Below, piece by piece: positions 24,212-32,637 of a stretch of DNA of 64,000 bases (its first letter is position 1; every line of letters starts with the position of its first letter). The position numbers and the translations under genes were made by a program. The DNA comes from Anaerolineae bacterium (GTDB taxonomy: Bacteria; Chloroflexota; Anaerolineae; 4572-78; J111): positions 124,001 through 188,000 of the forward strand of contig JAKLJP010000003.1 of assembly GCA_023151115.1 (NCBI GenBank). The letters run 5' to 3'. A model generated the notes under the pieces. That model had not been told where the DNA came from. It saw only the letters and a list, made by a program, of their open reading frames with translations, and made no database searches.

Positions 24212-25471
24212 ATGTCTCACAAGTCAATGAAGTCAATTGCAGCCATGTTGATGCTGGCAATCCTTGTTGCGGCTCTGTTTGGCTGCGGCGGCGCTGCTCA
24301 ACCGGCCCAGCCAGAGCCAGCGAAAGAAGAACCGGCTGCCGAAGCCCCCGCGGCCACAGAAGAACCGGCCGCCGAAGCCCCCGCGGCCACAGAAGAACCG
24401 GCCGCCGAAGCCCCCGCGGCCACAGAAGAACCGGCCGCCGAAGCCTCCGCAGGCGAGAAAATCAAAGTTGGTTTATCCTTCTCAGATTTTGCCACCGAGC
24501 GTTGGAAAAACGAAGAAGAGTTGATGCGCAAGCTGCTGGAAGAGAAGGGCTACGAAGTTCTCTCCCAGGAAGCCAACCACGATGTCAAACTCCAAAACGA
24601 CCAGATTGATAATATGGTCGCCCAGGGTGCGAAAGCCCTGATCATCATTGCCGAAGACGGCGACGCCGCTGTGACCGCTGTGGACAAGGCCGCCGAAGCC
24701 GGGGTCAAAGTTCTGGCTTATGACCGCCTGATCAAGTCACCCAACATCGCGGCCTACCTCTCCTTCAACAACGTCGAAGTGGGCCGCCAGCAAGCCCTGG
24801 GTGTGATGAAGGCCGTTGATATCGAAGGCGGCAAGTGGACCACCGACAATCCGCTCAAGTTGGTCAAACTGGGCGGCAGCCCCACCGATAACAATGCCAT
24901 CCTCTTCCGCAAGGGTCAAGATGAAATTATTGACCCGTATGTCGAACAGGGCATTATCGAAGTGGTCGCCGACCAGTGGGTAGACAACTGGGATCCGGCC
25001 AATGCCCTCAGCTTGATGGAAAACATCCTGACCTCTCAAAACAACGAAATTGATGCCGTCGTCGCCTCCAATGACGGCACCGCTCTCGGCGCACTGCAAG
25101 CTCTCAAAGCCCAAAAGTTGGCCGGCATCGTGCCAATCTCCGGCCAGGATGCCACCGCCGATGGCTGCAACAGCATCGTCAAGGGTGAACTGACCGTCAC
25201 CATCCTCAAGGACATCCGCAACCTGTCCCCGCTGGCGGTTGACCTGGTGGATAAACTGCTCAAGGGTGAAACCATCCCCGAACTCCAAACCTACACCATG
25301 GCCGAACTGACCAATGACGAATCCCAACAAGGTGAAGTCGCCGCCTACTTCTTGCCCGTTGAGCAAGTTGACAAGGACAACGTGTACGATCTGGTGGTCA
25401 AGAGCGGCTTCCAGACCTATGATGATGTCTATCGCGACATTCCCGAAGACCAACGCCCGCCGAAACCCTAA
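24212..25471 (+). CDS. xylF: Sugar ABC transporter substrate-binding lipoprotein (XylF-like)
   Basis: This protein has 419 residues with a lipoprotein signal (SIAAMLMLAILVAALFGC, lipobox LFGC). A Pro/Ala/Glu linker follows, made of an 11-residue unit repeated three and a half times (EEPAAEAPAAT). The rest is a type I periplasmic-binding fold like D-xylose-binding XylF: KVGLSFSDFATERWKNEEE, KALIIIAEDGDAA, KVLAYDRLI, YLSFNNVEVGRQQA, GGSPTDNNA, VVASNDGTALGALQALK and ISGQDATADGCNSI. It binds a sugar outside the membrane and delivers it to the permease at 27113. An AAAGGAG site precedes the ATG. It is first in the operon, divergent from the response regulator. Xylose is the best guess; related sugars are possible. 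Confidence 0.9.
   Translation: MSHKSMKSIAAMLMLAILVAALFGCGGAAQPAQPEPAKEEPAAEAPAATEEPAAEAPAATEEPAAEAPAATEEPAAEASAGEKIKVGLSFSDFATERWKNEEELMRKLLEEKGYEVLSQEANHDVKLQNDQIDNMVAQGAKALIIIAEDGDAAVTAVDKAAEAGVKVLAYDRLIKSPNIAAYLSFNNVEVGRQQALGVMKAVDIEGGKWTTDNPLKLVKLGGSPTDNNAILFRKGQDEIIDPYVEQGIIEVVADQWVDNWDPANALSLMENILTSQNNEIDAVVASNDGTALGALQALKAQKLAGIVPISGQDATADGCNSIVKGELTVTILKDIRNLSPLAVDLVDKLLKGETIPELQTYTMAELTNDESQQGEVAAYFLPVEQVDKDNVYDLVVKSGFQTYDDVYRDIPEDQRPPKP
24326..24451 (+). repeat. 33-bp tandem coding repeat in the lipoprotein linker
   Basis: Three full 33-bp units beginning GAAGAACCGGC start at 24326, 24359 and 24392, and a partial, slightly diverged unit starts at 24425. The units are nearly identical at DNA level, so they expanded recently. 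They encode a flexible linker between the lipid anchor and the binding domain, and unit number may vary between strains. Confidence 0.85.
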
Positions 25472-25502
25472 TCGCACCAACGGATCTTCTATGATTTTCT
25501 AA

Positions 25503-25537
25503 AGGAGGGGGGCTTTCTTTTCAGAAAGCCCCCTCCT
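25503..25537 (+). promoter_or_regulatory. Stem-loop between xylF-like and xylG-like genes
   Basis: AGGAGGGGGGCTTTC (25503-25517) pairs with GAAAGCCCCCTCCT (25524-25537) around a TTTTCA loop, with one bulged G. No T-tract follows, so full termination is unlikely. Such hairpins after binding-protein genes typically protect the upstream mRNA and lower expression of the downstream ATPase and permease. Confidence 0.6.
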
Positions 25538-25560
25538 GACCAAGGAGAAGCAGAAGTTAT

Positions 25561-27087
25561 ATGAATGACGACATCATCCTCGACGTTCAGAATGTGACCA
25601 AACAATTTCCCGGTGTTACGGCTTTGAGCGACGTTTCTTTTAAGGTTCGGCGGGGTGAGATTCACGGGTTGTGCGGCGAGAACGGGGCGGGCAAGTCAAC
25701 TCTGATGAAAATTCTGTCGGGGGTTTACCCCTGGGGTTCTTATGAGGGAACTATTCTTTATGAGGGCAAAGAATTAAAGCTGGAAAACCGTTCTATCCGC
25801 CAGGCCATTGAAGAAGGCATTGCTATTGTCTACCAGGAGTTGACCTTGATTCCCAGTATGACTGTGGGCGAGAATATCTTTCTGGGTAAAGAACCGCTTG
25901 AACGCGGCTCGATCAACTGGGACAAACTTTACGCCGACACTCAGGAAATTTTAACTAAATATCGCCTGGATATTCAACCCCAGGCCGTCATCAAGGACCT
26001 GGGGGTAGGCAAGATGCAAATGACCGAAATTGCCAAGGCCCTCTCTGAAAACGCAAAGATTCTCATCCTTGACGAGCCAACCAGCGCCCTCAGCGAAGCT
26101 GAGATTGACCAACTGATGCAAATCTTGCGCACGCTCAAGGAGCACGGGGTCACTTGTATCTATATCACCCATAAGCTGGACGAGTTTTTCCGCATTGCCG
26201 ATTCAATTACCATTTTGCGAGATGGCAAAGTAGTCACCACTCAACCCACCCAAAATTTGGACCAGGAAAAGCTGGTCAGGTATATGGTGGGACGGGAAAT
26301 GAAAGAACGCTTCCCCAAAGGAAATCGCCACCCCGGCGAAGTGATTCTTGAAGTTGAAGATCTCCACGCCCGAAATCCTCAACATCTGGAGCAGGAGGTT
26401 ATTAGAGGGGTGAGTTTTAATGTTCGCAAGGGAGAGATTCTGGGGATTGCTGGCCTGATGGGTTCCGGGCGCACCGAATTGGTGACGACAATCTTTGGGG
26501 AATACGGCAAAATTACCAAGGGCAAGATCAAGCTTGAAGGCCGTGAACTCAAGATCAGAAATTCGCGTGAGGCTATGCTGCAAGGGATCAGCCTGGTCCC
26601 AGAAGATCGAAAACGACATGGGTTGGTGTTGATTCAGTCTATCTTGAAAAATATTTCTCTGGCTAACTTGGATCAATTTGCTTCTTGGTTTAGAATTGAC
26701 GATAATGCCGAACTCAATGCCTGCTTAAGTTTTTCCAAAAGTCTGGCTATTAAGGCGCCCAACCTCCAGGTTCCCTGCGACTCTCTGTCCGGCGGTAATC
26801 AACAGAAAGTTGTTATCTCCAAATGGCTCATGTCAAAACCCAAAATATTGATTATGGACGACCCCACCCGGGGCATTGACGTAGGGGCCAAGTACGAAAT
26901 TTACAAGCTAATGAATGATCTGGCCGAAAAGGGCATATCTATTATTATGATCTCAAGCGAACTCGAAGAAGTGTTGGGGATGAGTGACCGGGTAATGGTC
27001 ATGCACGAAGGTAAATCTACCGCCACCCTCGATATCGCTGAGGCAACCCAAGAGAAAATTATGGCGTTAGCCACCGGCATCGCCTAA
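25561..27087 (+). CDS. xylG: Sugar ABC transporter ATP-binding protein, double cassette (XylG-like)
   Basis: This protein has 508 residues with two ABC cassettes in tandem. The first has GENGAGKST, Q-loop YQELTLIPSM, signature LGVGKMQM, Walker B ILILDEPTS and switch histidine YITHKLDEF. The second has a modified Walker A (GLMGSGRTEL), PEDRKRHGL, LSGGNQQK and ILIMDDPTRGIDVGA. This arrangement is typical of XylG/MglA/RbsA carbohydrate importers. It couples ATP hydrolysis in the cytoplasm to sugar import through the permease at 27113. The segment YPWGSYEGTILYEG with an insertion after VYP is the XylG-type form. An AAGGAG site lies upstream. Confidence 0.92.
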   Translation: MNDDIILDVQNVTKQFPGVTALSDVSFKVRRGEIHGLCGENGAGKSTLMKILSGVYPWGSYEGTILYEGKELKLENRSIRQAIEEGIAIVYQELTLIPSMTVGENIFLGKEPLERGSINWDKLYADTQEILTKYRLDIQPQAVIKDLGVGKMQMTEIAKALSENAKILILDEPTSALSEAEIDQLMQILRTLKEHGVTCIYITHKLDEFFRIADSITILRDGKVVTTQPTQNLDQEKLVRYMVGREMKERFPKGNRHPGEVILEVEDLHARNPQHLEQEVIRGVSFNVRKGEILGIAGLMGSGRTELVTTIFGEYGKITKGKIKLEGRELKIRNSREAMLQGISLVPEDRKRHGLVLIQSILKNISLANLDQFASWFRIDDNAELNACLSFSKSLAIKAPNLQVPCDSLSGGNQQKVVISKWLMSKPKILIMDDPTRGIDVGAKYEIYKLMNDLAEKGISIIMISSELEEVLGMSDRVMVMHEGKSTATLDIAEATQEKIMALATGIA

Positions 27088-27112
27088 AGTTATATCCAAA
27101 GAGGGAGTGTCT

Positions 27113-28306
27113 ATGAGCGCAGTTACAAGTGTACCTACCAGCGCGGTTTCCGGGGTAAGCAAACGGTTCCGCGCTAATATCCAAACTTATGCCCTGATTG
27201 TGGCCCTGATTGTGTTGTGGGGTTTTTTCTCTGTCATGACCGAAGGGGCGTATTTGGGGCCGCAAAACTTCTCAAATTTGTTCCGCCAGATGACGGTGAC
27301 GGCGCTGCTGGCTGTGGGCATGGTTCTGGTGATTGTGACAGGCAATATTGACCTGTCGGTGGGCAAACTGGCCGGCTTTGTCTCGGTGGTGGTGGCTTAT
27401 GCTCAAGCCCGGATCTGGAACCAGATTCTGCCAGATCAGGAAATTTTAACCACCATTTTGTCGGTGTTGGTGGGGTTATCGGTGGGCATCCTGTTTGGCC
27501 TACTTCAGGGTTATATTATCGCCTTTTTGCGTGTCCCTGCCTTTATTGTGACTTTGGGCGGCATGTGGTTTCTTAACGGGGCCATTTTGATTGTAACCCA
27601 GGGTAAAACTATCCCGGCCAACCAGCCGGCCTTTTCCGTAATTGCCCAGGGGTATTTGCCGGTCTGGGCGGGTTGGGTTCTTGCAGTGATAGTGGTAGCC
27701 GGGTTGCTCTACACCACCTTCAACAACCGCCGCAAGAAACGCCGTTATGGGTTTGATCTGACCCCCCTGTATCTGGATATGCTCAGAACTGGGCTATTTG
27801 CGGGCGCAGTGATTGTCTATGTTTATGTTGTTAATCAATACAACGGCGTGCCGATCCCCGTACTCTTGCTGGCTATTACGGCTACGGTGATGGCTTACGT
27901 TTCCAATAACACCCGCTTTGGACGCTATGCCTACGCCATCGGCGGCAACCGGGAAGCAGCTCGCTTATCCGGGATCAGTATTCGGAACAACGTTTTCCTG
28001 ATCTTTGTGCTGATGGGCTTTTTGTGCGGCGTGTCGGGGGTGGTATTGGCTTCTTACGTAGGCTATGGCACCATCGCCGCCGGCACCGGCTACGAACTTG
28101 ATGCTATCGCCAGTTGTATCCTGGGCGGCACCTCAACCCTGGGCGGCGAAGGCACCATCTTCGGGGCGATGATTGGGGCGCTGATTATGGCCAGCCTGAC
28201 CAACGGCCTGCAAATGATGAACGTTCAGCCGGCCTGGCAATATCTGCTCAAAGGTGTGGTTTTGGTGGTTGCTGTTTACGCCGACGTGTATCTCAAGAAG
28301 CGGTAA
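27113..28306 (+). CDS. xylH: Sugar ABC transporter permease (XylH-like)
   Basis: This protein has 397 residues from the ATG at 27113, which has a GAGGGAG site; a GTG two codons earlier is less likely. It has ten or so membrane segments and BPD_transp_2 landmarks: LLAVGMVLVIVTGNIDLSVGKLAGF, LRVPAFIVTLGGMWFLNGAIL, GRYAYAIGGNREAARLSGI (the ATPase-contact loop), and ASCILGGTSTLGGEGTIFGAMIGAL. The long insertion between helices (NNRRKKRRYGFDLTPLYLDM) is characteristic of XylH. It is the inner-membrane pore of the XylFGH-like importer. A heptamer array separates it from the next binding-protein gene. Confidence 0.92.
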   Translation: MSAVTSVPTSAVSGVSKRFRANIQTYALIVALIVLWGFFSVMTEGAYLGPQNFSNLFRQMTVTALLAVGMVLVIVTGNIDLSVGKLAGFVSVVVAYAQARIWNQILPDQEILTTILSVLVGLSVGILFGLLQGYIIAFLRVPAFIVTLGGMWFLNGAILIVTQGKTIPANQPAFSVIAQGYLPVWAGWVLAVIVVAGLLYTTFNNRRKKRRYGFDLTPLYLDMLRTGLFAGAVIVYVYVVNQYNGVPIPVLLLAITATVMAYVSNNTRFGRYAYAIGGNREAARLSGISIRNNVFLIFVLMGFLCGVSGVVLASYVGYGTIAAGTGYELDAIASCILGGTSTLGGEGTIFGAMIGALIMASLTNGLQMMNVQPAWQYLLKGVVLVVAVYADVYLKKR

Positions 28307-28329
28307 GAGGCACTCTTTCGTAAATAAAG

Positions 28330-28392
28330 ACGCGATGAGGCGTGAGGCGATGAGGCGAAATATTCTTCGCGTCATCGTCTCCTCGCCTCATT
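28330..28392. repeat. Palindromic heptamer array, GAGGCGT word
   Basis: GCGATGAGGCGTGAGGCGATGAGGCG units (28331-28358) face CGTCATCGTCTCCTCGCCTC (28369-28391). It lies between the first importer and the second binding-protein gene. It uses the same word as the outer arms at 10573-10702. Confidence 0.6.
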
Positions 28393-28449
28393 ATCAGTAG
28401 CGTACTCAGACTCGTAAATACTCCTCTTTTATCAAGACCGAATTGAAAT

Positions 28450-29601
28450 GTGGGCAATTTTCTAAAATTACTCTCTCTTCTGGTAACGCTTTTTGGCATA
28501 AGCGCCTGTACCGGCTTGACCAGTAGCGCTGAGGCAGAAAAAGTCAGCACTACCGGCGTCGAAACCCTGGCGACCACTTCTCCTGAGCTTGACAATCCAA
28601 CCAACACTCAACTTGCCGGCTCGATTGCGGTGCTGTTGCCCGACAGTATCTCTTCTGCCCGGTGGGAAGCCGACGACCGGCGTTTTTTTGAACAAGCTTT
28701 CCAGGCCGCCGGCGTCACCTATACTATTGTCAATGCCGTAGGCGATGCCCGCGCCCAACAAACCCAGGCCGAACAAGCCATTACCAACGGCGCTAAAGTT
28801 CTGCTTCTGTGTAACCTCGACAGCGGCAGCGGCGCGGCGATTATTGCTCAAGCCCGCGAGGCCGGGGTCAAAGTGATTGATTACGACCGCTTGACCATTG
28901 AAGGACCGGGGGCTGATATTTATGTCTCCTTTGACAATGTCTCGGTCGGCCGGCTTATGGGCGAAACCCTCCAACCTATCATTGATGACCTCGGTCTCGA
29001 AAAGCCCCGCGTCGTCGTCCTCAACGGCTCGCCCACCGACAACAACTCCTCCCTCTTTGCCGCAGGCTACAAATCCATCGCCGAACCCAAATTTGCCTCG
29101 GGCGAATGGGAAAAAGTGGATGAACAAGCTGTTCCCAACTGGGATAACCAACAAGCCCTGGTCATCTACGAGCAAATCCTTACGGCGGCCGGAGGCAAAG
29201 TTGATGCTACCTTCGCGGCTAATGATGGGCTGGCCGGTTCGGTCATCTCCGCCCTCAAGGGTCAGAAGTTAGCGCCCATCCCCCTGAGTGGGCAAGACGC
29301 CACCATTGGCGGTATCCAGAATATTCTTTCCGGCTGGCAGACCATGACCGTCTACAAACCCATTGAATTGGAAGCTGAGGCCGCCGCCGATGCAGCCATT
29401 CGACTGCTCAAGGGAGAAAGCCCGACCAGCATCACCTCAGACACCATCCATAACGGTCAAAACGACATCCCTTACATCAAGCTAAGACCCATTGCCGTGA
29501 CCAGGCAGAACATCGCCGAAACCGTTATCGCCGATGGCTTCCGTACCTGGGCTGAAATTTGTGTGGGCGAGTTTGAACAGTTCTGCCCGGCAGATCGTTA
29601 A
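28450..29601 (+). CDS. Second sugar-binding lipoprotein (XylF paralog, possible sensor input)
   Basis: This protein has 383 residues from a GTG at 28450, with a lipoprotein signal (LLSLLVTLFGISAC, lipobox ISAC) and a type I periplasmic-binding fold. It parallels the first XylF-like protein in order: VLLPDSISSARWEADDRRFF, VKVIDYDRLT, YVSFDNVSVGRLMG, NGSPTDNNSSLFAAG, FAANDGLAGSVISALKG and LSGQDATIGGIQNIL. It probably binds the same or a related sugar. It heads a second gene set consisting of a single-cassette ATPase, a permease, VapBC and the ABC-kinase fusion. In Clostridium beijerinckii a second xylose-binding protein (XylFII) signals to the kinase LytS, which makes a sensory role here plausible but unproven. 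Confidence 0.85.
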   Translation: MGNFLKLLSLLVTLFGISACTGLTSSAEAEKVSTTGVETLATTSPELDNPTNTQLAGSIAVLLPDSISSARWEADDRRFFEQAFQAAGVTYTIVNAVGDARAQQTQAEQAITNGAKVLLLCNLDSGSGAAIIAQAREAGVKVIDYDRLTIEGPGADIYVSFDNVSVGRLMGETLQPIIDDLGLEKPRVVVLNGSPTDNNSSLFAAGYKSIAEPKFASGEWEKVDEQAVPNWDNQQALVIYEQILTAAGGKVDATFAANDGLAGSVISALKGQKLAPIPLSGQDATIGGIQNILSGWQTMTVYKPIELEAEAAADAAIRLLKGESPTSITSDTIHNGQNDIPYIKLRPIAVTRQNIAETVIADGFRTWAEICVGEFEQFCPADR

Positions 29602-29640
29602 CGGGCTTGCAGAACGAATGTTATCCCTGAGGATAAAGCG

Positions 29641-30411
29641 TTGCCAGAGAAACCACTCCTGCAATTGAAAGGTGTTTCAAAAAGCTTTGGGGCAGTTCAG
29701 GCCCTCTCCAAAGTTGATTTTGAGGTCCGGGCAGGTGAAGTTACCGCTTTGGTAGGGGATAACGGGGCCGGCAAATCCACTCTCATCAAGGGCATCGCCG
29801 GCATTTATCCTTTTGACGAAGGGGAGTTTTACTTCGATGGTAAACGCACCCATATTCGCACCCCCCGTGACAGCGTGGCCTTGGGAATCGAGGTCGTCTA
29901 TCAAGATTTGGCCCTGGCCGACAACTTGGATGTGGTGGCTAATATGTTTTTGGGGCGGGAACGCACCTTAAACCTCTGGCGGCTCAATGAAAGCAGTATG
30001 GAGCAGACCTGTACCGAAATCCTCGCCTCGCTATCGGTGACTGCCGTGCGGTCGGTACGGCAGGCGGTCGCCGAACTTTCAAGTGGGCAGCGTCAAGCGG
30101 TTGCGGTGGCCAGAGCGGTATTGTGGAACTCCAGACTGGTCATTTTGGATGAACCGACAGCCGCTTTGGGGATAGCTCAAACCCGGCAGGTGCTCGAACT
30201 GGTCAAAACGCTGGCCGGTAAAGGACTGGCCGTGATTCTGATCTCCCACAACCTGCACGAAGTGTTTGAGGTGGCTGACCGCATCGCGGTTCTGCGGCTT
30301 GGCCAGAAAATTAATGAGTTTTGCGTGGGCCAGACCACCCAACAAGAGGTAATCCAGGCCATTACAGCCGGGAAACTCCCCTATATTCCAGGCAAGATGA
30401 GGCAATCGTGA
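29641..30411 (+). CDS. Sugar ABC transporter ATP-binding protein, single cassette
   Basis: This protein has 256 residues from a TTG at 29641. It has one ABC cassette only: Walker A GDNGAGKST, Q-loop VYQDLALADNLDV, signature LSSGQRQAV, Walker B LVILDEPTAAL and switch histidine ISHNLHEVF. It belongs to the carbohydrate-importer type whose members usually carry two cassettes; one-cassette versions (FrcA-like) exist and dimerise. All catalytic residues are intact. It overlaps the permease start by four bases (GTGA), so the two are coupled. The other ABC domain of this gene set is in the kinase fusion at 32638, raising the possibility that the two form a mixed pair on the permease. Confidence 0.88.
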   Translation: MPEKPLLQLKGVSKSFGAVQALSKVDFEVRAGEVTALVGDNGAGKSTLIKGIAGIYPFDEGEFYFDGKRTHIRTPRDSVALGIEVVYQDLALADNLDVVANMFLGRERTLNLWRLNESSMEQTCTEILASLSVTAVRSVRQAVAELSSGQRQAVAVARAVLWNSRLVILDEPTAALGIAQTRQVLELVKTLAGKGLAVILISHNLHEVFEVADRIAVLRLGQKINEFCVGQTTQQEVIQAITAGKLPYIPGKMRQS

Positions 30412-31652
30412 TTAAGAATAAAGAAATTCCACCCGCTACCGAGAGCGCCCCTCTGGTGGGTCAGACCGCTCAACCATTGTCTGAGTACGTTAGGGCCTAC
30501 TTGAAGCGGATGCGCTCTGGCGATTTGGGTTCGTTACCCATTATCCTGGGCGTTTTGATTATTGCTATTATCTTCCAAACCTTAAACACTAACTTTCTTA
30601 CCCCACGCAATTTTGTCAATCTGATTGTGCAAATGGCCGGCATTACCACCATTGCCATTGGTGTGGTCTACGTGCTGCTTTTGGGGGAGATTGATCTCTC
30701 TATCGGTTATGTGAGTGCTGTGGCAGCCGTGTTTATGACCCTGCGCCTGCGCCCACCCGATGGCTGGTCCTGGTTTGCGGCGATAGGCGTGGCCCTGTTA
30801 TTTGTCGCCTTGATTGGCATGGTTCAAGGGATGATTATCACCCGGTTTCACCTGCCTTCGTTTGTGGTGACGCTGGCCGGGTTTTTGGTTTGGAATGGGA
30901 CGGTGCTGATTCTGATCGGCAGCGGGGGTACGGTTGTCATTCAAGACCCGGTGGTTATTGGCCTGGCTAACTATTTTTTACCCGCTGCCTGGAGTTGGGT
31001 TGTAGCAACAATCGTTATCATTTTGTTTGCGGTTAATTGGATTACTCGTTGGCGGGATCGCCGGCAGCGAGGCGTTGCCAGTACACCCTTAGCCGTGCTG
31101 GTTATGAACATTATCATTTTGACTATCGGGGTCGTTCTGGCGGTCTATTTTGCCAATCAGGATCGGGGCGTGCCTTTGATTGGTCTCATTCTGCTGATTT
31201 TGCTCACGGGGTTCACCTTTTTGGCCGAAAGGACGCAGTTTGGCCGCTATGTCTACGCCATCGGCGGCAATATCGAAGCAGCCCGGCGGGCTGGAATCCA
31301 GGTTGACCAGATTCGGGTGGCGGTATTTATGATCTCGAGTCTGATGGCCGGGATGGGGGGGATCGTGCTGGCTTCACGGCTGCGTTCGGTAGATACGGCG
31401 GCAGGCGGCGGCAACCTCTTGCTCAACTCGATTGCGGCGGCGGTGATTGGCGGCACCAGTCTGTTCGGCGGCAGCGGCAAAGTTTCCAGCGCTTTTTTGG
31501 GCGCCCTGGTGATTGCCAGCATCGAGAACGGTATGGGTTTGTTAGGCTTAAGCGCGGGGGTCAAGTTTGTGATTACCGGGCTGGTGCTGTTGGTAGCAGT
31601 CCTGGTCGACTCGATTTCGCGCCACAACCGCAGCCGGTCGGGCATTGCCTAG
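30408..31652 (+). CDS. Sugar ABC transporter permease, second system
   Basis: This protein has 414 residues from a GTG at 30408 that overlaps the ATPase stop (GTGA). It is a BPD_transp_2 membrane protein with the same plan as the XylH-like permease: NFVNLIVQMAGITTIAIGVVYVLLLGEIDLSIGYV, FHLPSFVVTLAGFLVWNG, a basic cytoplasmic loop (RWRDRRQR), GRYVYAIGGNIEAARRAGI and LNSIAAAVIGGTSLFGGSG. The C-terminus ends SISRHNRSRSGIA. It receives cargo from the binding protein at 28450. Whether it transports efficiently or mainly senses sugar flux for the downstream kinase is open. Confidence 0.9.
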   Translation: MIKNKEIPPATESAPLVGQTAQPLSEYVRAYLKRMRSGDLGSLPIILGVLIIAIIFQTLNTNFLTPRNFVNLIVQMAGITTIAIGVVYVLLLGEIDLSIGYVSAVAAVFMTLRLRPPDGWSWFAAIGVALLFVALIGMVQGMIITRFHLPSFVVTLAGFLVWNGTVLILIGSGGTVVIQDPVVIGLANYFLPAAWSWVVATIVIILFAVNWITRWRDRRQRGVASTPLAVLVMNIIILTIGVVLAVYFANQDRGVPLIGLILLILLTGFTFLAERTQFGRYVYAIGGNIEAARRAGIQVDQIRVAVFMISSLMAGMGGIVLASRLRSVDTAAGGGNLLLNSIAAAVIGGTSLFGGSGKVSSAFLGALVIASIENGMGLLGLSAGVKFVITGLVLLVAVLVDSISRHNRSRSGIA

Positions 31653-31669
31653 CGGTCAGGTGGATTAAC

Positions 31670-31698
31670 TTGACCCGTTTTCAAAGCTTCTATAGAAT
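31670..31698 (+). promoter_or_regulatory. Candidate promoter in the gap before vapB
   Basis: TTGACC (31670-31675), a 17-bp spacer and TAGAAT (31693-31698). It lies 18 bp after the permease stop and about 260 bp upstream of the VapB-like gene. The gap 31653-31959 holds no convincing gene. This promoter could drive vapBC and the kinase gene separately from the transporter. Confidence 0.4.
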
Positions 31699-31959
31699 CA
31701 TGATTAGCTGGCTTCAAAAATTTGCTTATGAAATATGCTTGCTTAAATAAACCATTATCCCGAAGTATTTCAGTCTTGGTATTACTTTTCGCCTCCTGTA
31801 TAGGATGTTATGGAGGGGTCGAATACTTCCGTAGAAGGTTACCCTCTACACCTGAATGGCGTTATCAGGACACTCACATAAAATCGGTTATAGCTTAATC
31901 AAGTTTTGTGATTTATTTTTTTGCGCGTGAACCAGTTAGATGGTGTGAAAGAGGGTAAC

Positions 31960-32208
31960 ATGAACCAAGAAAAAATTTGGCGTGACTTTGCCGCTTTGCC
32001 CCCCGAAGCCCAACAACTTGTTATTGATTTCATTGCTTTTTTGCGAATGCGCCATAAACAGGCGCGTTCCAGTAAAAAAATAAAGCCAGCCAGTAACTTG
32101 ACTGATGAAGCTTTCATTGGTATCTGGCGTGATCGCACCGATATGCAGGATAGTAGCGTGTGGGTCCGTAATATTCGGGAGAGTGAATGGATAAAGGTTC
32201 ATGACTGA
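31960..32208 (+). CDS. VapB-type antitoxin (DUF2281-like)
   Basis: This protein has 82 residues from the ATG at 31960, which follows a GAGGG ribosome site; an earlier in-frame GTG-type start has none. The N-terminus (EKIWRDFAALPPEAQQLVIDFIAFLRMRH) is the DUF2281-like helix pair common in antitoxins. The middle (NLTDEAFIGIWRDRTDMQDSS, then WVRNIRESEW) matches the C-terminal neutralising segment of this antitoxin type. It overlaps the PIN toxin by 8 bases. It should bind and inactivate that toxin and repress the pair. Confidence 0.85.
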   Translation: MNQEKIWRDFAALPPEAQQLVIDFIAFLRMRHKQARSSKKIKPASNLTDEAFIGIWRDRTDMQDSSVWVRNIRESEWIKVHD

Positions 32209-32605
32209 TTGGGTGCTTGTGGATACTGACGTGTTGATTGATGTTGGCCGCAGCGTAGCCGAGGCCATTACTTGTTTACAACAAATTGAGCAACAGGCAT
32301 CTCCGACGATAAGTGTGGTTACCCAGATGGAGCTTATGATTGGTTGTCGGGATAAAGCAGAACTTCGTACAGTAGAACGTTTCTTACAACGCTTCCAAAG
32401 TGTCAAACTGAATGAGACCATATCTGATATAGCCGTTGATTTATTACGCCGTTACCGCTTGGGCCACGGCTTACTGATAGCTGATGCCCTCATTGCCGCT
32501 ACTGCTATGTCTTTAGATACGCCTCTCGTTACAAAGAATCAACGGGATTATAGATTTATCGCCGGTCTACACTTGCTTGCCTACCCAAAGCCGTTTGCTC
32601 CCTAA
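32201..32605 (+). CDS. vapC: PIN domain ribonuclease toxin (VapC family)
   Basis: This protein has 134 residues with a complete PIN active site: D8 in VLVDTDVLID, E44 in TQMELMIG, D95 in LLIADALIAA, and D116 near TKNQRDYRFI. VapC toxins are Mg-dependent ribonucleases that cut tRNA or rRNA when released from their antitoxin. The start overlaps the antitoxin gene by eight bases. The pair sits inside the sugar-sensing gene set, between the permease and the ABC-kinase gene, which are 0.99 kb apart. It may simply have inserted there, or stabilise the locus. Confidence 0.93.
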   Translation: MTDWVLVDTDVLIDVGRSVAEAITCLQQIEQQASPTISVVTQMELMIGCRDKAELRTVERFLQRFQSVKLNETISDIAVDLLRRYRLGHGLLIADALIAATAMSLDTPLVTKNQRDYRFIAGLHLLAYPKPFAP

Positions 32606-32637
32606 CTTTCGGCCCAAAACGCGGCCTGACCACAATT

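Noticed and set aside
24326..24451. Regular 33-bp repeats considered as a CRISPR array
   Set aside because: The units are directly contiguous without spacers and are translated as a lipoprotein linker.
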